Shown one piece after another: positions 1-5,305 of a DNA stretch of 7,564 nucleotides. A program made the translations under genes and the position numbers. The notes under the pieces are model-generated. The model was not told the origin of the DNA. It made no database searches and saw only the letters and a list, made by a program, of their open reading frames with translations. Position 1 is the stretch's first letter; each line of letters opens with the position of its first letter. Source of the stretch: Nitrospirota bacterium (GTDB taxonomy: Bacteria > Nitrospirota > Nitrospiria > Nitrospirales > Nitrospiraceae). The stretch spans positions 1-7,564 of the forward strand of contig VBOM01000270.1 of assembly GCA_005877535.1 (NCBI GenBank), written 5' to 3'.

Positions 1-387
1 ACGGAGATCATCTCCGGAGACTTCGAAGGCGTTCTGAATATGCTCGATTTGCGGGGCGACGGCGTCCGTGCCTTGCAGCAGGACAACATCGAATCTGCAC
101 AGCCGATCTTTGATGTGGTGACGGGCCAGATACTGAGCCGCCAACTGGATCAACTTCTCCTGCTTCCGTTGATGGACGGCATGGATGGCTCCGCCGAACA
201 CGTCGCTCCGACGCGCCTTCACCTCGACAAAGACGAGTACCGGCCCGTCCTCAGCCACTAAGTCCAGCTCCCCTACCGACGAACGCAGATTGCGTGCCAC
301 AATCTGATACCCCTTGTGCCGCAGATACTGCTCTGCCGCCGATTCCCCTTCTTGACCGAAAAGCCTCCGGAAATCAAGGGTGGTCAC
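1..387 (-). CDS. yraN: YraN / UPF0102 family nuclease-like protein (partial, C-terminus beyond left edge)
   Basis: Member of the UPF0102 (YraN) family, predicted to have a PD-(D/E)xK endonuclease-like fold; its cellular role is poorly defined. Starting at GTG 387, it reads 129 codons without a stop and runs off the window. The hallmark motifs are visible: FGQEGE near residues 10-15, GELDL (E40, D42) and VFVEVKARR (E55, K57), which together give the E-D-ExK active-site pattern. The later RFDVV and HIQNAF segments match the end of the family, so only a few residues are probably missing. The start is chosen because the GTG overlaps the rnhB stop as GTGA (4-nt overlap), which suggests translational coupling; no strong Shine-Dalgarno is seen. 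It is the last visible gene of the ffh-rpsP-rimM-trmD-rplS-rnhB operon. The rnhB-yraN pairing is common in bacteria. Assignment is confident from motif pattern; function beyond nuclease-like fold is inference. Confidence 0.88.
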   Translation of the reverse strand, partial: MTTLDFRRLFGQEGESAAEQYLRHKGYQIVARNLRSSVGELDLVAEDGPVLVFVEVKARRSDVFGGAIHAVHQRKQEKLIQLAAQYLARHHIKDRLCRFDVVLLQGTDAVAPQIEHIQNAFEVSGDDLR

Positions 388-1079
388 TGATTCGTCCGCG
401 AAGATTCGCCCAGGCCAGTACGCGCCAAGGGCCACCTACCGCTACTGCCACTCAAGAGCTGTGCGACTGGAGCGAACGTACGCCGATGAATCGCGCAGGG
501 GCCATGTTGAACGAGCCGCTGCAAATGCTCTTCCGTCCCATACCCTTTATGGGAGAGAAAATTATAATCGGGATAGGTCCGATGGTACACCGCCATCATG
601 CGATCGCGCGTAACTTTAGCCACAATCGACGCGGCAGCAATCGAAATCGACAACGTATCACCCTTAATGATAGAGCGTGAAGGAATGGCGAGCTGCGACA
701 ATGTTACAGCATCGATCAGGAGGCAGTCCGCCGGGGGACTCAACGATGCCAGCGCGCGACGCATGGCCAGGCGAGTCGCTTCTAAAATATTGAGACGGTC
801 GATCTCCTGCTCTGTGGCGACCCCTACACCGACCGCACGAGCCCGCCGGACAATAACCTCGTAGAGCCGCGCGCGCTCGGACTCAGAGACTTGTTTGGAA
901 TCATCGACCCCGACCAGGCGGCAACGAGTGGGCAGGATCACCGCCGCTGCGACGACAGGGCCCGCCAGAGGGCCACGGCCGGCTTCGTCCAGACCGGCGA
1001 TACAACGATAGCCACGCCGCCGGGCTTCCAATTCAAATTCGTCGGTAGGTCCCACGATGTGGCCCCGCGATGCGTCCAT
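384..1079 (-). CDS. rnhB: Ribonuclease HII
   Basis: RNase HII cuts the RNA strand of RNA-DNA hybrids and incises at single ribonucleotides embedded in DNA, starting ribonucleotide excision repair in the cytoplasm. The 231-residue product carries the type 2 signature GLDEAGRGPLAGP at residues 29-41, with D31 and E32 as the first two metal ligands and the GRG substrate-sensing motif at 34-36. The LLIDAV segment supplies D123 and IIKGD supplies D141, completing the D-E-D-D set. SIAAASIVAKV, SHKGYGT and CAIHRRTFAP follow in family order. It is slightly longer than the usual ~200-210 residues, with about 25 extra residues after the HRR-FAP motif and a short N-terminal lead. ATG 1079 has no clear Shine-Dalgarno, so an internal GTG eight codons later is a possible alternative. 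It lies 46 nt after rplS and overlaps yraN by 4 nt. Confidence 0.95.
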   Translation of the reverse strand: MDASRGHIVGPTDEFELEARRRGYRCIAGLDEAGRGPLAGPVVAAAVILPTRCRLVGVDDSKQVSESERARLYEVIVRRARAVGVGVATEQEIDRLNILEATRLAMRRALASLSPPADCLLIDAVTLSQLAIPSRSIIKGDTLSISIAAASIVAKVTRDRMMAVYHRTYPDYNFLSHKGYGTEEHLQRLVQHGPCAIHRRTFAPVAQLLSGSSGRWPLARTGLGESSRTNQ

Positions 1080-1125
1080 TTGAAAGGGACCCGACAGTCG
1101 TGGTTGACGGAACCAGGGAATGAGA

Positions 1126-1548
1126 CTAGGTCTTCGAAGCCGAGGCGGCTCCGGCCGGCTCTTCGGCCTTGCGGGTAACCCCGGGCTGTCCCTTTACACT
1201 CGCGACGAACTCCCGATCTTCGACCTTGGCAAACTTGCCCTTCTTCCCTCGGAGATAATATAGCTTGGCCCGACGCACCTTGCCTTGACGCATGACCTCA
1301 ACGCGCGTGACAATCGGCGAATGGAGGGGGAATATTCGTTCCACGCCGACGCCGTAGGAGACTTTGCGCACCGTGAAGGTCTCTGTGTTCAGCAACCCTT
1401 TACGAGCGATCACCGCACCTTCGAACACCTGAATGCGCTCTTTTTCCCCTTCTACCACTTTCACGTGCACTCGGACGGTGTCTCCAATTTCAAATCTCGG
1501 CACCGACTTCTTCCTGAAAGACTGTTGTACGCGTTCCAACCGATTCAT
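1126..1548 (-). CDS. rplS: 50S ribosomal protein L19
   Basis: L19 is a large-subunit protein at the 30S-50S interface. The 140-residue product begins MNRLERVQQ and contains the family core: [37 protein letters not shown] sequence at about residues 19-51, then the [13 protein letters not shown] block at 66-78, and the basic [15 protein letters not shown] stretch at 91-105. The core ends near residue 106. Residues 107-140 are an extra Ala/Lys/Glu-rich tail, since the usual length is about 115. The start ATG 1548 is chosen because a very strong GGAGG-type Shine-Dalgarno sits just upstream (1556-1567). The open frame extends 17 codons further upstream, but that stretch overlaps trmD and does not look like L19. 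The gap from the trmD stop is only 4 nt, so rplS is almost certainly cotranscribed and probably coupled. Confidence 0.96.
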   Translation of the reverse strand: MNRLERVQQSFRKKSVPRFEIGDTVRVHVKVVEGEKERIQVFEGAVIARKGLLNTETFTVRKVSYGVGVERIFPLHSPIVTRVEVMRQGKVRRAKLYYLRGKKGKFAKVEDREFVASVKGQPGVTRKAEEPAGAASASKT

Positions 1549-1552
1549 GAGA

Positions 1553-2335
1553 CTACCCCTCCTCCCCACACCGAACAGGCATGCCCGGCACGCCTTCACG
1601 AGTAAGTTCGCCTAACAATTGTTGATCTTCGAGACTGAAGACCCGATCCTGTAGAAGATCCGGCCGTCTCTGATAGGTGCTTCGCAAAGCCTCCTTCCGA
1701 CGCCACAGACGAATGGCTTCGTGATGTCCTGAAAGCAACACCTCTGGCACGGGCATCCCCCGAACTTCAGCCGGTCTCGTGTAATGCGGATATTCGAGCA
1801 GCGTATCCATGAACGACTCTTCCACGATCGACTCCGGATCACCCAAAACGCCGGGAACCAAACGGACTGCGGCATCTATGAGCACTAGCGCGGGCAACTC
1901 ACCGCCGGTCAATACATAATCCCCAACGGAAATCTCTTCCGGGTGCAAGGCGAGCCGCACTCGTTCATCGACCCCTTCGTAGTGGCCACAGAGAAAGACG
2001 AGTCGACGTGGGTCGGCCGCCAGATTTCTCGCATAGGCCTGTGTGAACGGACGACCGTGCGGGGAGGGAAACAGCAAGCGAATCTGTTCACCGGCCCGTG
2101 CATAGTCGGCCTGAATCTGTTCCACCGCGAGCAAGATGGGTTCGGCCTTCATCACCATCCCGGCCCCTCCGCCATAGGGCACGTCGTCTGCCACCTTGTG
2201 ACGATCGGGCGTATAGTCCCGCAAGTGACGCACGTGAACCTGCAGCAGACTTTTTTCTTGTGCTCGTTTAAGAATACTCTGGCCGAGCACCGGCGCCACC
2301 ATGTCGGGAAACAGGGTCAGGATGTCACACCGCAT
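1553..2335 (-). CDS. trmD: tRNA (guanine-N1)-methyltransferase, tRNA m1G37
   Basis: TrmD transfers methyl from S-adenosylmethionine to N1 of G37 next to the anticodon, preventing +1 frameshifting. From ATG 2335 the product is 260 residues, close to E. coli's 255. Family motifs are clear: [12 protein letters not shown] at the N-terminus, [20 protein letters not shown] at 41-60, [10 protein letters not shown] at 117-126, and the trefoil-knot SAM site from [15 protein letters not shown] (134-148) through [10 protein letters not shown]158 aligns with catalytic Arg154 of E. coli. The position aligned to catalytic Asp169 is Glu173 (VEESF instead of EDSF). The C-terminal HYTRP, LLSGHH and RRPDLL motifs are present. 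I chose ATG 2335 rather than the frame opening at 2359 because [10 protein letters not shown] is the normal N-terminus and GAGG lies 6 nt before it. It overlaps the end of rimM by 11 nt and precedes rplS by 4 nt. Confidence 0.96.
   Translation of the reverse strand: MRCDILTLFPDMVAPVLGQSILKRAQEKSLLQVHVRHLRDYTPDRHKVADDVPYGGGAGMVMKAEPILLAVEQIQADYARAGEQIRLLFPSPHGRPFTQAYARNLAADPRRLVFLCGHYEGVDERVRLALHPEEISVGDYVLTGGELPALVLIDAAVRLVPGVLGDPESIVEESFMDTLLEYPHYTRPAEVRGMPVPEVLLSGHHEAIRLWRRKEALRSTYQRRPDLLQDRVFSLEDQQLLGELTREGVPGMPVRCGEEG
1556..1567 (-). promoter_or_regulatory. Strong rplS ribosome binding site inside trmD codons
   Basis: On the minus strand this purine run reads GGGGAGGAGGGG, a very strong Shine-Dalgarno 7-8 nt before the rplS ATG at 1548. 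The same bases encode the last residues of TrmD (Gly-Glu-Glu-Gly). This fixes the downstream ATG as the L19 start and could give the high translation rate a ribosomal protein needs relative to the enzyme encoded upstream. Confidence 0.8.
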
Positions 2336-2861
2336 GGCAATCCTCAACCAAGTCGTCAATCCCGCGAACCACCATCCGGCGTCGCGCGAGATCCACCGAG
2401 GTCACAAAGCTCTTCGCGGCCGGAATGAGAACTTCCTCCGTCCCCTTGCGAACGACGAAGACGTGATTATCCGGTATCTCTAAAATCGTCTCAAGCACAC
2501 CGACCTCATCGCCCCGCTCGTTCTCGACCGTCATCCCAATGAGATCACATTCAAAATAGACATCCGCCGACAACGTCGCCGCTTCACGACGTGGCACTTG
2601 AATCAATCCCCCTCGCAGCATGACAGCTTCCTCCGGCGTCGTCACACCCGCAAGACCCATGATGTAGGTCGAGCCGGCACGCCGAACATGAGTCACCGTT
2701 CTGTCGACCATCTGTCCCGTCGGCTCCAAAACCTGCACCTGCTTCAGCTGATCCAACCGGCCAGGCACATCGCTCAACGATCGCACCTTGAACTCGCCCC
2801 GCACGCCAAAGGGGCGCTCAATTTTGCCAATCGTCACAAGATCTGCTTGAGCCGTTGTCAT
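2325..2861 (-). CDS. rimM: Ribosome maturation factor RimM (16S rRNA processing)
   Basis: RimM assists maturation of the 30S head and binds ribosomal protein S19. The 178-residue product has the N-terminal RimM domain (IGKIERPFGVRGEFKV at about 11-26, followed by a beta-barrel) and a C-terminal PRC-barrel domain (about 98-172). The latter begins YFECDLIGMTV and ends with the VLIPAAKSFVTSVDL and MVVRGIDDL segments typical of the family. Length is normal (about 170-180). ATG 2861 lies 3 nt after the rpsP stop, with only a weak GGGCG-type Shine-Dalgarno, so expression may depend on coupling to rpsP. The 3' end overlaps the trmD start by 11 nt. The small KH-domain gene (khpA) that sits between rpsP and rimM in many Gram-positive operons is absent here. 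Confidence 0.95.
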   Translation of the reverse strand: MTTAQADLVTIGKIERPFGVRGEFKVRSLSDVPGRLDQLKQVQVLEPTGQMVDRTVTHVRRAGSTYIMGLAGVTTPEEAVMLRGGLIQVPRREAATLSADVYFECDLIGMTVENERGDEVGVLETILEIPDNHVFVVRKGTEEVLIPAAKSFVTSVDLARRRMVVRGIDDLVEDCHAV

Positions 2862-2864
2862 GTA

Positions 2865-3149
2865 CTAGGCGCCCTTCTTCTTCGCTGCTTTCTCCGCCTC
2901 AAACTGTTTCCATACGCCACACCGACGAAGCAACGTCCGGACCGTAACCGTTGGCTGAGCTCCCTGGCGCAACCAGCTCAATACCCGCTCCTGCTTCAGC
3001 TCCGGCACGGCGGGTTCCTTCAAGGGATCAAAAATCCCAAGAATTTCCAGGAATCGCCCGTCGCGCGGCTTCCGAGAATCCGCTGCCACAACGCGGTAAA
3101 GCGGTCGCTTGTGTCGTCCTGTCCTCGTCAATCTCAAATGAACAGCCAC
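2865..3149 (-). CDS. rpsP: 30S ribosomal protein S16
   Basis: S16 is an early-binding small-subunit protein needed for 16S rRNA folding. The 94-residue product shows the standard N-terminus (VHLRLTRTGRHKRPLYRVVAADSR-type sequence over residues 3-26), then DGRFLEILGIFDP at 30-42 and the QPTVTVRTLLRRCGVW segment at about 65-80, ending in a lysine-rich tail. The start codon is GTG (3149), supported by a near-perfect GGAGGAGG Shine-Dalgarno at 3156-3163. It follows the ffh remnant stop (3198) by 48 nt and precedes rimM by 3 nt. Because the broken ffh frame does not stop at its usual place, ribosomes reading the shifted ffh frame would run across this Shine-Dalgarno and 122 nt into rpsP, out of phase. 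Confidence 0.96.
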   Translation of the reverse strand: MAVHLRLTRTGRHKRPLYRVVAADSRKPRDGRFLEILGIFDPLKEPAVPELKQERVLSWLRQGAQPTVTVRTLLRRCGVWKQFEAEKAAKKKGA

Positions 3150-3155
3150 TAGAGT

Positions 3156-3163
3156 CCTCCTCC
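3156..3163 (-). promoter_or_regulatory. rpsP Shine-Dalgarno deciding a GTG start
   Basis: The minus strand reads GGAGGAGG followed by six bases and then GTG. This is a strong ribosome binding site. It supports the GTG at 3149 as the S16 start, and there is no nearby ATG in the S16 frame. Confidence 0.75.
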
Positions 3164-3197
3164 TGTACGAAACACCCGTGATAATTGTTATCGACCC

Positions 3198-3299
3198 TTA
3201 CCTGGAGCGCAGAAGTTGCGCAAGCTGCCGACGCCCTCCTGACCCTGCCATAACCTTGGCGATTTTTCTCGCCGAGAGAAACTGTTTGATTAACCGATT
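3198..3299 (-). other. Out-of-frame C-terminal M-domain tail of Ffh
   Basis: In the frame +1 to the upstream ffh frame, 33 codons read NRLIKQFLSARKIAKVMAG and continue through a Gly/Arg-rich, Leu-rich end (GGRRQLAQLLRSR) to TAA at 3200-3198. This matches the terminal helix and basic tail that follow the VNRLLKQF motif in ordinary Ffh. The fragment has no start codon of its own next to it, so it is a displaced 3' end and not an independent gene. Confidence 0.8.
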
Positions 3300-4392
3300 C
3301 TCCCTTGAGCTTCTGACCACCTGGCAACATCCCTAAAATCTGGTCCAACGAACCCATGCGATTGACCTGGCCCAGCTGAGCACGGAAATCCTCCAGCGTG
3401 AATGTATTGCTGGTCAACCGCTTCTGCGCATCCTCCGCCTGGTCGTGCGAAAAGGTCTCTTGGGCCTTTTCGATCAGCGAGAGCACGTCACCCATTCCGA
3501 GGATGCGAGAGGCCATCCGATCAGGATGAAACAACTCAAGCGCATCAAGCTTCTCGCCCACGCCCAAGAACTTGATCGGCTTGCCGGTCACCGCCCGGAT
3601 AGACAGCACCGCTCCGCCCCTGGCATCGCCTTCGACCTTGGTCAGAATGACGCCGGTTAGCCCGATACGTTGATCAAACTGGCTCGCCATCGTGACCGCA
3701 TCTTGACCCGTCATGGCATCTGCCACTAAGAGGATTTCCTGCGGCTTCACGACGGCTCTCACCGCCACCAACTCTCCCATCAACTCGTCGTCGATGTGGA
3801 GCCGCCCGCCTGTGTCCAACACGACGAGATCGTACCCCTGGTCTCGTCCCCGTTCCACCCCAGCCTGGCAGATGCGAACGACATCCGCTTGGGAAGCCTG
3901 TGCCTGATCGACTCGATGCACGTCGATCTCAAGGTCGTGCCCCAGACTCGCCAACTGGTCGCCGGCTGCCGGACGACGAGGATCTGCCGCAACCAGGAGC
4001 ACCCGTTTCCCTTGAGTCTTGAAGTACCGCCCGAGCTTGCCGCAAGTCGTTGTCTTTCCAGCACCTTGGAGTCCTACCATCATAACGACAGTCGGGGGGG
4101 TCGAGGCCAGAGCCAGACCGGCTCGCTCGCGGCCCATCATCTCCCGCAGCTCCTCCCACACGACCTTGACGACCTGATGACCAGGGGTCAAGCTCTGGAG
4201 GACTTCCTGACCAATTGCCTTTTCGCGAACTCGCTCGATGAAGTCCTTGACGATCTTGAAGTTGACATCGGCTTCGAGCAGCGCGAGGCGAACCTCTTTC
4301 AAAGCTTCCGCGATGTTCTGTTCGGTGAGAACCCCAGAACCTCGTAGCTTTTTAAATATATTCTCGAATTTTTCGCTGAGTGAGTCCAGCAT
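3198..4392 (-). pseudogene. ffh: Signal recognition particle GTPase Ffh, broken by internal deletion/frameshift in the M domain
   Basis: Ffh binds SRP RNA and nascent signal peptides and, with FtsY, targets ribosomes to the membrane. From ATG 4392 (first in the sequence MLDSLSEKFENIF) the N domain and G domain are complete: P-loop GLQGAGKT at 107-114, DPRRPAAGDQL near 137-147, DTGGR at 193-197, TKVEGDARGG from 251, and the closing GVGEKLDALELFHPDRMASRILGMGD region. The M domain starts normally (FTLEDFRAQLGQ, LDQILGMLPGG) but is intact only to about residue 364 (near 3300). The original frame then reads about 90 unrelated residues to a stop at 3028, overlapping rpsP. A normal Ffh C-terminus (NRLIKQF onward, 33 residues) lies in the +1 frame at 3299-3198 and ends in TAA 48 nt before rpsP. 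By comparison with E. coli Ffh, about 50 residues are missing. The gene is in its usual operon position, so an assembly or consensus error is as plausible as a true mutation. A TTG seven codons upstream is a less likely start. Confidence 0.85.
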
Positions 4393-4473
4393 AGCGCCAC
4401 AAGAAAAAGGCAACCGAAGCCCTAACCCCAGATCTTCGATCGCCTGGAAAACTCTAGCAAAAGACCATCGGGA

Positions 4474-4503
4474 ATTTTAGAGGATGCGGCAGGCTTAAGT
4501 CAA
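4474..4503 (-). promoter_or_regulatory. Probable sigma70-type promoter of the ffh-rpsP-rimM-trmD-rplS-rnhB-yraN operon
   Basis: On the minus strand the -35 box TTGACT (4503-4498, 5 of 6 consensus) and the -10 box TAAAAT (4479-4474, 5 of 6) are separated by 18 bp. Transcription would begin near 4467, leaving a leader of about 75 nt before the ffh ATG at 4392. No other boundary within the operon is wide enough to make a separate promoter likely. Prediction is from consensus match only. Confidence 0.6.
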
Positions 4504-4767
4504 GGGAACCGGAGCGTAGAGTGGGTTAGTTTGAGTGCTTGGACTGACGAAACTCGCTAGTACGCGCTTGAGGACTGCGCATACTGCAGACTAATTTAGC
4601 TCCGCCTTTTCACCGTATCCAAAGCCTAGAGGTTTGGTTGCGAGCAGCAGCTTCATCACACCCTCTTCGCATTTCGGACATTTTATCGAGTCCAGATGGA
4701 GCTCCTAGCGATCGGTGAAGCATGACTGCTGATTTCAAATTGACCCACTACAGTAGCGTACATTTCA
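4504..4767. other. Intergenic stretch upstream of ffh
   Basis: Apart from the possible CPKC frame at 4591-4695, this stretch shows no recognisable gene, tRNA or rRNA. It is more AT-rich and has more scattered stops than the flanking coding DNA. The only small secondary-structure hint is a 4-bp GCGC repeat pair around 4563-4580, which is too weak to call a terminator. Confidence 0.5.
4591..4695 (-). CDS. Possible small CPKC-containing (half zinc-ribbon) protein or gene remnant
   Basis: I do not recognise this gene. A 34-codon frame on the minus strand begins CTG 4695 and ends TAG 4591. It reads LDSIKCPKCEEG and then a hydrophobic/Gly-rich stretch (KPLGFGYGEKAEL). One CxxC knuckle is present at residues 6-9, but the second pair expected of a full zinc ribbon is missing. 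A TAGGAG Shine-Dalgarno-like run (4707-4702) sits 6 nt before the CTG and contains an in-frame TAG, so the frame cannot extend upstream and no ATG/GTG precedes the CPKC motif. It could be a genuinely CTG-initiated small protein, a start-codon-mutated or truncated remnant of a zinc-ribbon protein, or chance. It lies about 90 nt upstream of the ffh promoter and points the same way. Confidence 0.3.
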   Translation of the reverse strand: MDSIKCPKCEEGVMKLLLATKPLGFGYGEKAELN

Positions 4768-4796
4768 TTGACATGTCGTAGGCCTTTCGCTAAGGT
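4768..4796 (+). promoter_or_regulatory. Candidate promoter of the DUF4321 gene
   Basis: A perfect -35 hexamer TTGACA (4768-4773) is followed, after 17 bp, by TAAGGT (4791-4796). The latter keeps the first, second and last bases of the -10 consensus. Transcription would start near 4803, about 40 nt before the GTG at 4845. The weak -10 lowers confidence. Confidence 0.45.
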
Positions 4797-4844
4797 CCGT
4801 CGAGATCTCCGTAAGACCACGCAGAAAGTTGTAAGGCAGTTGCC

Positions 4845-5105
4845 GTGAAAAAATCACCCTGGGTTCTGCTCATTTTCGTTCTCATCGGCGGACTATTAGG
4901 CGGAGTCCTGGGAGAAATCCTCCGGGTCATGGCCCCACAGGGCACTATTCAAGCCGTTTTCGCCACTAATTTTACCCCCGGCATCAGCCCACCGCTGACC
5001 ATCGATCTGGTCCTCCTCAAACTCACCATTGGCTTCGCCTTAAAAATTAACCTCCTCAGTCTCCTCGGGATGTTCTTAGGCATCTATCTATACAAGAACG
5101 TCTAG
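4845..5105 (+). CDS. DUF4321 family small membrane protein
   Basis: An 86-residue protein of unknown function that I recognise as DUF4321-like. It begins MKKSPWVLL and carries a first transmembrane helix at about residues 6-27, rich in the GGLLGGVLGE pattern. A polar loop with the conserved-looking PGISPPLTIDL segment (about 45-55) follows. A second helix at about 56-83 ends in a short YLYKNV tail. With few positive residues and no signal-peptidase site it is probably an inner-membrane protein with two helices. The start is GTG 4845; an AAGG run (4833-4836) lies 8 nt upstream and the reading frame fits the family N-terminus. It is a single plus-strand gene between two minus-strand units and converges on uvrB. 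Its stop codon touches the edge of the 128-bp inverted repeat. Role unknown; family assignment is from memory of the motif pattern. Confidence 0.85.
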   Translation: MKKSPWVLLIFVLIGGLLGGVLGEILRVMAPQGTIQAVFATNFTPGISPPLTIDLVLLKLTIGFALKINLLSLLGMFLGIYLYKNV

Positions 5106-5231
5106 CAGGATGCTGAAAAAGCCCGCCAGCTTCGTTCTCGCATCGTTCAGACCCTCAACGTACCCCAGAGGGTACGCCTCGGCTCTTCACTCACTGCGGC
5201 CTTGCTGAACGGCCTTTTTGAACATCCTGCT
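5104..5231. repeat. 128-bp nested inverted repeat (dispersed, MITE/REP-like) between convergent genes
   Basis: The outer 21-bp arms (5104-5124, starting AGCAGGATG, and 5211-5231, ending CATCCTGCT) match at 18 of 21 positions in inverted orientation. The exact centre is a perfect 7-bp hairpin, CGTACCC-CAGA-GGGTACG (5159-5176). The 55-bp flanks on each side are equal in length and partly complementary (for example GTTCAG at 5145-5150 with CTGAAC at 5205-5210). I recall very similar sequences scattered through intergenic regions of Nitrospira genomes, but could not search. The A-run (5116-5120) and T-run (5215-5219) next to GC-rich arms suggest it may also act as a bidirectional terminator for the DUF4321 gene and uvrB. 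No transposase and no obvious target-site duplication are visible. Confidence 0.75.
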
Positions 5232-5305
5232 GAGGCGTCTCCTCTTGTCCCAGACGTGCAGTCCGTTAAAGTTTTGCTGTGCCAAAATGATCTTTCCAGA
5301 ACTTG

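Noticed and set aside
1549..1599. Upstream 17-codon extension of rplS
   Set aside because: It overlaps the trmD 3' end, does not resemble L19, and the internal ATG has a near-ideal Shine-Dalgarno.
2336..2359. Upstream 8-codon extension of trmD
   Set aside because: [10 protein letters not shown] at the second ATG is the usual TrmD N-terminus and has a GAGG at proper spacing.
1943..2428. 161-codon plus-strand open frame
   Set aside because: It is antisense to trmD/rimM, which carry complete family motifs; no family resemblance in the plus-strand translation.
3028..3300. The 90-residue tail of the shifted ffh frame as a genuine C-terminal extension
   Set aside because: It overlaps rpsP out of phase and shows no M-domain motifs, while the true Ffh C-terminus sits in the +1 frame over the same DNA.
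4414..4844. A structured RNA or tRNA in the ffh upstream gap
   Set aside because: No tRNA arms, CCA end, riboswitch core or SRP RNA tetraloop pattern is visible; only short weak repeats.
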